From an uncultured Eubacteriales bacterium (lineage in GTDB: Bacteria > Bacillota > Clostridia > Christensenellales > CAG-917), in NCBI GenBank assembly GCA_900544575.1, contig UQVO01000012.1, forward strand, positions 1-44,969: DNA of 44,969 bases, written 5' to 3'. Below the pieces are notes generated by a model. The model did no database searches. It was not told the DNA's origin and saw only the letters and a program-made list of their open reading frames with translations. How positions within the stretch are numbered: position 1 is the stretch's first letter; each line of letters starts with the position of its first letter. Shown one piece after another: positions 40,723-44,969 of the stretch. Made by a program: the position numbers and the translations under genes.

Positions 40723-42540
40723 ATGTATTACGACCCGCTTCGCGACAAGACGCCTTACGGGGCGACGGCGTCGGGACAGCCGACGACGTTCAGGTTTACG
40801 CTGCCTTCGGCCGAAAAGGCGGACAGAGTGACCGTCATACTCCGCAGGGGCACGGAGGAATTCCGCGCCGACCTGCGCTTTGCGCGCTTCGACGGCGACG
40901 GGCTCGTGTACGAGGGGGCGGCGTCCGTGCCCACAGCGGGGCTGTGGTATTACCGCTTCGAGAGCGTGTCGGGGGGCAGGACGACCTATTACGGCAGAGG
41001 CAAAGGCGGCTGTGCCGTGGCGGGGGAGTGGCTGCCGGAATGGCAGTTGACCGTGACGAAACGCGCGTATAAAACGCCCGATTGGGCGAAATGCGGCGTT
41101 GTGTATCAGATTTTCGCCGACCGCTTCGCAAGAGCGGGAGAGGTGCGGTTTTGCAAAAAGGGCAGGCTGCACGCGGACTGGTACGAGCTGCCCGACATTG
41201 CACGGGAAGGACAGGACTACCGTGCGGACGACTTCTTCGGCGGAAATGCGGAAGGCATAATTTCCCGTCTTAGTTATCTTGCGGGACTTGGGGTGACCAC
41301 GCTTTATCTGTCGCCCGTCTTTCTCTCTTCCAGCAATCACCGCTACGACACCGCGGACTATATGCGCGGCGACGAACTGTTCGGCGGCGACGAAGGCATA
41401 AAGAAACTTTGTGCGGAAGCCCGAAAACACGGTATGCGCGTGGTGCTTGACGGCGTGTTCAACCATACTGGGGCGGACAGCGTTTATTTCAACAAATTCG
41501 GCACTTTCCCGGGCAAGGGCGCGTATCAGGGCAAGGACTCGCCCTATTACGGTTGGTACACCTTTTACGACTATCCCGACAATTACCATTGCTGGTGGGG
41601 GTCTACGGTCGTGCCCACCGTGGACAAGAGCGCGGAGGGGTTCAGAAAACTCGTCTGCGGCAAGGGGGGCGTGATAGACAAGTGGACGAAAGCGGGCGCG
41701 GACGGCTGGCGGCTGGACGTCGTGGACGAACTCCCCACGGATTTCACGGATTTGCTGTGCGCGAAGATACGCTCCGCCAAAAAGGACGCGCTCGTCATCG
41801 GCGAGGTGTGGGAAGACGCTTCGGACAAGATAAGTTACGGCACGTGGCGGCCGTATTTTATGGGGGACGAGCTGGACGGCGTGATGAACTATCCTTTCCG
41901 CCGCGCGATTTTCGACCTCATTACGAAAGGCGACCGCGAGGGCTTCCGCGACGCGGTCACGCTCATCGCCGAGCATTATCCGAAAGAGAGTATGGACGTG
42001 TGCTTCACCCTGCTGGGCTCTCACGACACCGTGCGCGCGCTCACCGCGCTGTCGGGCGTGGACGCGCCTTATTCCAAAGAGGAGAGGCGGGGATACAGGC
42101 TTTCGGACGAATATTACGCGTTTGCGAAACTGCGGCTGAAAGCCGCGGCGATATTGCAATATACGCTGCCCGGCGTTCCGTGCGTCTATTACGGCGACGA
42201 GGCGGGGATGCAGGGCTTCGAAGACCCGCTCAACCGCGGCACTTATCCCTGGGGCAGAGAGGACGACGACCTCCTCGGACATTACCGTGCTCTCGGAGAA
42301 CTCCGCCGCAGAAACGCGAATGCGCTCCGCGGCACCCTGCGCTTTGCGGAAGATGACGAACTCACCGTGTTCGAACGTGTTTCGGAGGACGGAAAGGACG
42401 TGCTCCGCACATTGTACAATCCTTGTTTCCACGCGGTATGCCGCGAGGTGAACGCCTGTGACGCTTTCACGGGAGAGAGCGTGGACACGCTTTGGATTCC
42501 GCCGCTTTCGGCGTGTGTGGTTGCTTTTTCTGCAAGATAA
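40723..42540 (+). CDS. GH13 alpha-glycosidase (neopullulanase/cyclomaltodextrinase type)
   Basis: A 605-residue cytoplasmic enzyme without signal peptide. An N-terminal beta domain of about 110 residues resembles CBM34; the catalytic barrel begins near DWAKCGVVYQIFADRFA. The GH13 regions are VVLDGVFNHTG, GWRLDVVDE with nucleophile D332, VIGEVWEDA with acid E361 and LLGSHDTVR with D435; the MPDLN-like block is absent, as is usual in this group. It probably hydrolyses maltodextrins, limit dextrin branches or cyclodextrins, feeding on products of the glycogen genes. AAAGGAGAA lies before the ATG. Exact specificity is not evident. Confidence 0.87.
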   Translation: MYYDPLRDKTPYGATASGQPTTFRFTLPSAEKADRVTVILRRGTEEFRADLRFARFDGDGLVYEGAASVPTAGLWYYRFESVSGGRTTYYGRGKGGCAVAGEWLPEWQLTVTKRAYKTPDWAKCGVVYQIFADRFARAGEVRFCKKGRLHADWYELPDIAREGQDYRADDFFGGNAEGIISRLSYLAGLGVTTLYLSPVFLSSSNHRYDTADYMRGDELFGGDEGIKKLCAEARKHGMRVVLDGVFNHTGADSVYFNKFGTFPGKGAYQGKDSPYYGWYTFYDYPDNYHCWWGSTVVPTVDKSAEGFRKLVCGKGGVIDKWTKAGADGWRLDVVDELPTDFTDLLCAKIRSAKKDALVIGEVWEDASDKISYGTWRPYFMGDELDGVMNYPFRRAIFDLITKGDREGFRDAVTLIAEHYPKESMDVCFTLLGSHDTVRALTALSGVDAPYSKEERRGYRLSDEYYAFAKLRLKAAAILQYTLPGVPCVYYGDEAGMQGFEDPLNRGTYPWGREDDDLLGHYRALGELRRRNANALRGTLRFAEDDELTVFERVSEDGKDVLRTLYNPCFHAVCREVNACDAFTGESVDTLWIPPLSACVVAFSAR

Positions 42541-42566
42541 AGTGCCTGTTTTGCAATTCCGTGGCT

Positions 42567-42595
42567 AATGCGCGTGCGTTTTCCGCACGCGCATT
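42567..42595 (+). terminator. hairpin after the GH13 gene
   Basis: A perfect 12-bp stem, AATGCGCGTGCG / CGCACGCGCATT, with a five-base loop and a weak GTCGTTGT tail. Confidence 0.6.
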
Positions 42596-42693
42596 GTCGT
42601 TGTATGCCGCCCGACGGCGCGGTGCGCCCGACGGCACGGCGGGCACGTGAGGAGGGATTTTGCTCCCGCACCGCCGCCGAACATTCTGTAAAG

Positions 42694-42725
42694 ATTACAT
42701 AAAACCTCGGAAGAATTACATAAAA
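42694..42725 (+). promoter_or_regulatory. direct-repeat operator candidate before the third GPH transporter
   Basis: ATTACATAAAA occurs at 42694-42704 and 42715-42725, 21 bp apart, and ends 25 bp before the -35 box. A further ATTAC at 42726-42730 follows. Two helical turns between identical half-sites suits a dimeric activator binding to one face of the DNA. Confidence 0.45.
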
Positions 42726-42750
42726 ATTACGCGCGCGCGCAAATTGACTC

Positions 42751-42780
42751 TTTACACGGGGCGCGGCGGTAATGTATAAT
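42751..42780 (+). promoter_or_regulatory. promoter of the third GPH transporter
   Basis: TTTACA (42751-42756), an 18-base spacer and TATAAT (42775-42780), giving a leader of about 87 bases. The 333-bp gap before the gene holds only this, the direct repeats and the GH13 hairpin. Confidence 0.6.
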
Positions 42781-42873
42781 AACATTACTTGGTTTGCGCG
42801 TTTTCTTTGCCCTTTGCGTATTATGCGTTTTCGGGGTTCGGGCGGCGCGACCCATTCGGGTAAGGAGGATTTT

Positions 42874-44895
42874 ATGAGCGACAACATCAACGGCGTTGCC
42901 GACGAAGCTCTTGCGGCGGAAGAAACCGCTGCGGAGGCTCCGCAGGAGACCGTTTCGGACGGCGGCGAACCGAAAAAACCGCTGAGACTCGATTACGCAC
43001 AGACTTTCAAAGTCGGTTTTGCTTTCGCAATCATTATGATTTTCTGGACGGCGTACGACTTCGTCGTCCCCCTGCTCCTCGAACACGCCTACGGTCTTTC
43101 CAACACCATTCGAGGACTCATTATGGGACTTGACAACCTGCTGTCCCTCTTTATGCTCCCGCTGTTCGGCAAGCTCTCCGACAATGCGCACGGAAAACTC
43201 GTCAAAAAATACGGCAGGCGCACTCCGTTTATCGTCATAGGCACTCTCGCTTCCGTCGTGCTTATGGTCTTCGTCCCAATTTCCACCCTCAATCAGCAGA
43301 AGACCGCCACGAATATCGAGAACGGATATCTCGCGCAGCTCGACGAAGACACCTTTATGGAAGAAAGGCTCGCCGAATTTTTGGCGTGGGAGGGCAGCTA
43401 TGCGGATATGGACTATATGGCGATGAACGGGTTCACCGCGGACGATTTTATGCAAATCCGCTACGATGACAAGTTTACCGCCACCAAGGCCTTCCTCGGA
43501 ATGCTGGGCGCCACCACATACAGATACGACGGGGCGGAAGTGTCGTTGGACGATGCCGTGTCCGAACTCGGATACACTCTCAACGACTGGAACGGCGACG
43601 GCACCCTGACTTATGACGACATCAGGATAGGCAACGAGAATTACGACAAGTACGTCGCGTCCGGTATGAACACCTGGATTAGTGACCAGATTTACGACCA
43701 GGCGACCAACACGACGGCGGGGCACAAGAGCCTTGCGGTGTATATGGTCATTCTGCTTCTGGTGCTTATCGCGATGGCGACGTTCCGTTCGCCCGCCGTT
43801 GCGCTTATGCCCGACGTCACGCCCAAACCTCTGCGCTCGCAGGGCAACGCCGTCATCAACCTCTGCGGCGGCATAGGCGGCGCGATAGCCTTTTTGATAT
43901 ACACCGTCGTGCTCTTCGGCGAACGGCTTGAAAACTATGTCATCATCTTTGCGTCCGTTGCGGGCGGTATGCTCCTGCTGCTTGCGGGCTTCCTCGCCTT
44001 CGTGCGTGAAAAGAAGATGGTGCAGCGCTGCCACGAGATTTGCGAGGAATACGGCATAACTGACGAGGACGAAGAGCCCGCGACCGTGTCCCCCGACGAG
44101 AGCGTCACGGACGGCGACGCGGATATGCGTCCCGCGCGCGATGACATATCCGACGAAGCATTGGAAATCGCGCGGGCAAAGACGCGCAAGCTCCGCACGC
44201 CGAAAGAGTGGTGGAATGCCAAATCCAAGTCCGAACAGGCGCGATTTGTCAGCTTCCTGCTCATCCTCGGTTCGATATTTATGTGGTTTATGGGCTACAA
44301 CGCGGTGTCGAGCAACCTTTCTGTTTACACCACCAAGGCGCTCAACCTCGACGCCGGCGTCGCTTCCATAATCTCGGGCATCAGTATGGGCATCAGCGCG
44401 ATAGCGTTCATACCCGTGGGTTATATGGCGGCAAAACTCGGCAGAAGAAAGACCATAATGATAGGTCTTGCAATGGCAATCGTCAGTTTCCTGCTGATAT
44501 TCGCCTTCGTCAAGCCCGACTCCAACGCCCTTGTGCCCGCCGCGCTTTTCGCGCTGTTCTATCTCATTTCGGGCTTCGGGCTCATCATCATCAACGTCAA
44601 CACGCTGCCTATGGTCGTGGAGCTTTCCACGGATACGACGGTCGGACAGTATACGGGCTACTACTATGTCGCCACAATGTCCGCCCAGGCAATCACCCCT
44701 ATGTTTGCGGGTATGGTTATGGATGCGTTCGAGGACAAAGGGCTCTTCATTTACAGCGCAATTTTCATAGCCTTCTCCATCATCCTTATGGCGTTTGTCA
44801 AACACGGTGACAGCAAGCCCATCGGCAAGGGCAAGAAACTCACCAAAGAAGAGAAGAAGCAGATTAGGTTGGAGTCTCTCGGCGACCCCGACTGA
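42874..44895 (+). CDS. GPH-family symporter with large extracytoplasmic insert and EF-hand-like loop
   Basis: A 673-residue transporter, about 120 residues longer than its paralogues here. The N-terminal tail (1-40) is acidic. Membrane segments begin near residue 45, with the LSDNAHGKLVKKYGRRTP block in the first cytoplasmic loop. After the segment at 117-137, residues about 141-286 form a hydrophilic insert predicted to lie outside the membrane. It contains DWNGDGTLTYDD at 238-249 (43585-43620), a perfect match to the EF-hand/dockerin calcium loop D-x-N-x-D-G-x-L-x-x-x-D. A second acidic loop (about 435-500) is cytoplasmic. TAAGGAGGA precedes ATG 42874, which excludes a longer reading from 42772. 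The substrate is unknown; its position after the glycogen/GH13 cluster suggests a saccharide. After the stop, the last 74 bases of the window hold only a short GTAC-type palindrome. Confidence 0.85.
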   Translation: MSDNINGVADEALAAEETAAEAPQETVSDGGEPKKPLRLDYAQTFKVGFAFAIIMIFWTAYDFVVPLLLEHAYGLSNTIRGLIMGLDNLLSLFMLPLFGKLSDNAHGKLVKKYGRRTPFIVIGTLASVVLMVFVPISTLNQQKTATNIENGYLAQLDEDTFMEERLAEFLAWEGSYADMDYMAMNGFTADDFMQIRYDDKFTATKAFLGMLGATTYRYDGAEVSLDDAVSELGYTLNDWNGDGTLTYDDIRIGNENYDKYVASGMNTWISDQIYDQATNTTAGHKSLAVYMVILLLVLIAMATFRSPAVALMPDVTPKPLRSQGNAVINLCGGIGGAIAFLIYTVVLFGERLENYVIIFASVAGGMLLLLAGFLAFVREKKMVQRCHEICEEYGITDEDEEPATVSPDESVTDGDADMRPARDDISDEALEIARAKTRKLRTPKEWWNAKSKSEQARFVSFLLILGSIFMWFMGYNAVSSNLSVYTTKALNLDAGVASIISGISMGISAIAFIPVGYMAAKLGRRKTIMIGLAMAIVSFLLIFAFVKPDSNALVPAALFALFYLISGFGLIIINVNTLPMVVELSTDTTVGQYTGYYYVATMSAQAITPMFAGMVMDAFEDKGLFIYSAIFIAFSIILMAFVKHGDSKPIGKGKKLTKEEKKQIRLESLGDPD

Positions 44896-44969
44896 ACGGC
44901 GCTATTCGGCGAATTGCTTTGTCAGCCCCCTCATTCAGACCTCTTACGTACGGAAAGTACGCCGCGAGT

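Overview
The window looks like a chromosomal segment of a Clostridia-type Firmicute, probably an anaerobic gut commensal. The support is the paired ADP-glucose pyrophosphorylase genes glgC/glgD, a CdaA diadenylate cyclase, a split Na+-pumping biotin decarboxylase, the acetyl-cycling argGHCJBDF cluster, strong AGGAGG-like ribosome sites, TTGACA/TATAAT-type promoters and lipobox lipoproteins. I cannot name the genus. No rRNA, CRISPR array, prophage or intact insertion sequence is visible.

Layout. 1-5.6 kb (minus strand): an operon read from a promoter near 5.6 kb, holA - membrane protein - cdaA - DUF1015 protein - lysC. 5.67-6.98 kb (plus): a two-gene unit of an SPFH-domain membrane protein and a small ribbon-helix-helix protein, with its own promoter and terminator. 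7.0-7.5 kb: a non-coding, hairpin-rich island carrying a repeat also found at the left edge. 7.5-9.1 kb (minus): a GPH-family sugar/cation symporter. 9.3-17.45 kb (plus): a complete arginine operon argG-H-C-J-B-D-F behind palindromes resembling ArgR operators. 17.5-20.4 kb: about 100-bp tandem repeats, then (minus) a one-polypeptide ABC transporter with an 11-bp-phased TTAACA operator array. 20.6 kb: tRNA-Ala(CGC), followed by a tyrosine-recombinase remnant. 21.8-24.6 kb: a second GPH transporter coupled to a metallophosphoesterase. 24.6-28.8 kb: oxaloacetate/methylmalonyl-CoA-type decarboxylase (alpha, gamma, biotin carrier, beta) plus birA. 29.1-31.0 kb: two lipoproteins, one an SGNH hydrolase. 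31.25 kb: ispE. 32.2-42.5 kb: a glycogen cluster glgB-C-D-A-P and a GH13 alpha-glycosidase. 42.9-44.9 kb: a third GPH transporter with an unusual extracytoplasmic insert.

How the genes work together. The arg genes cover glutamate to arginine with ArgJ recycling the acetyl group. The glg genes make ADP-glucose, polymerise and branch it, and break it down again; the GPH transporters and the GH13 enzyme fit a saccharide-using lifestyle. The decarboxylase converts decarboxylation energy into a Na+ gradient that GPH symporters could use, and the adjacent biotin ligase can charge its carrier.

The most unusual signal is not a protein. Between glgD and glgA lie five tandem hairpins with a 46-47 bp period. 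Each has the same CCCC...GGGG clamp and A/T-rich spacer but a different, still self-complementary inner stem. The last hairpin ends about six bases before the glgA ribosome-binding site. Other points to check are a terminator-shaped hairpin inside the first codons of birA, a perfect EF-hand/dockerin-type loop in the insert of the third transporter, a Pho-box-like array before the ABC transporter, and the structured repeat island near 7 kb.
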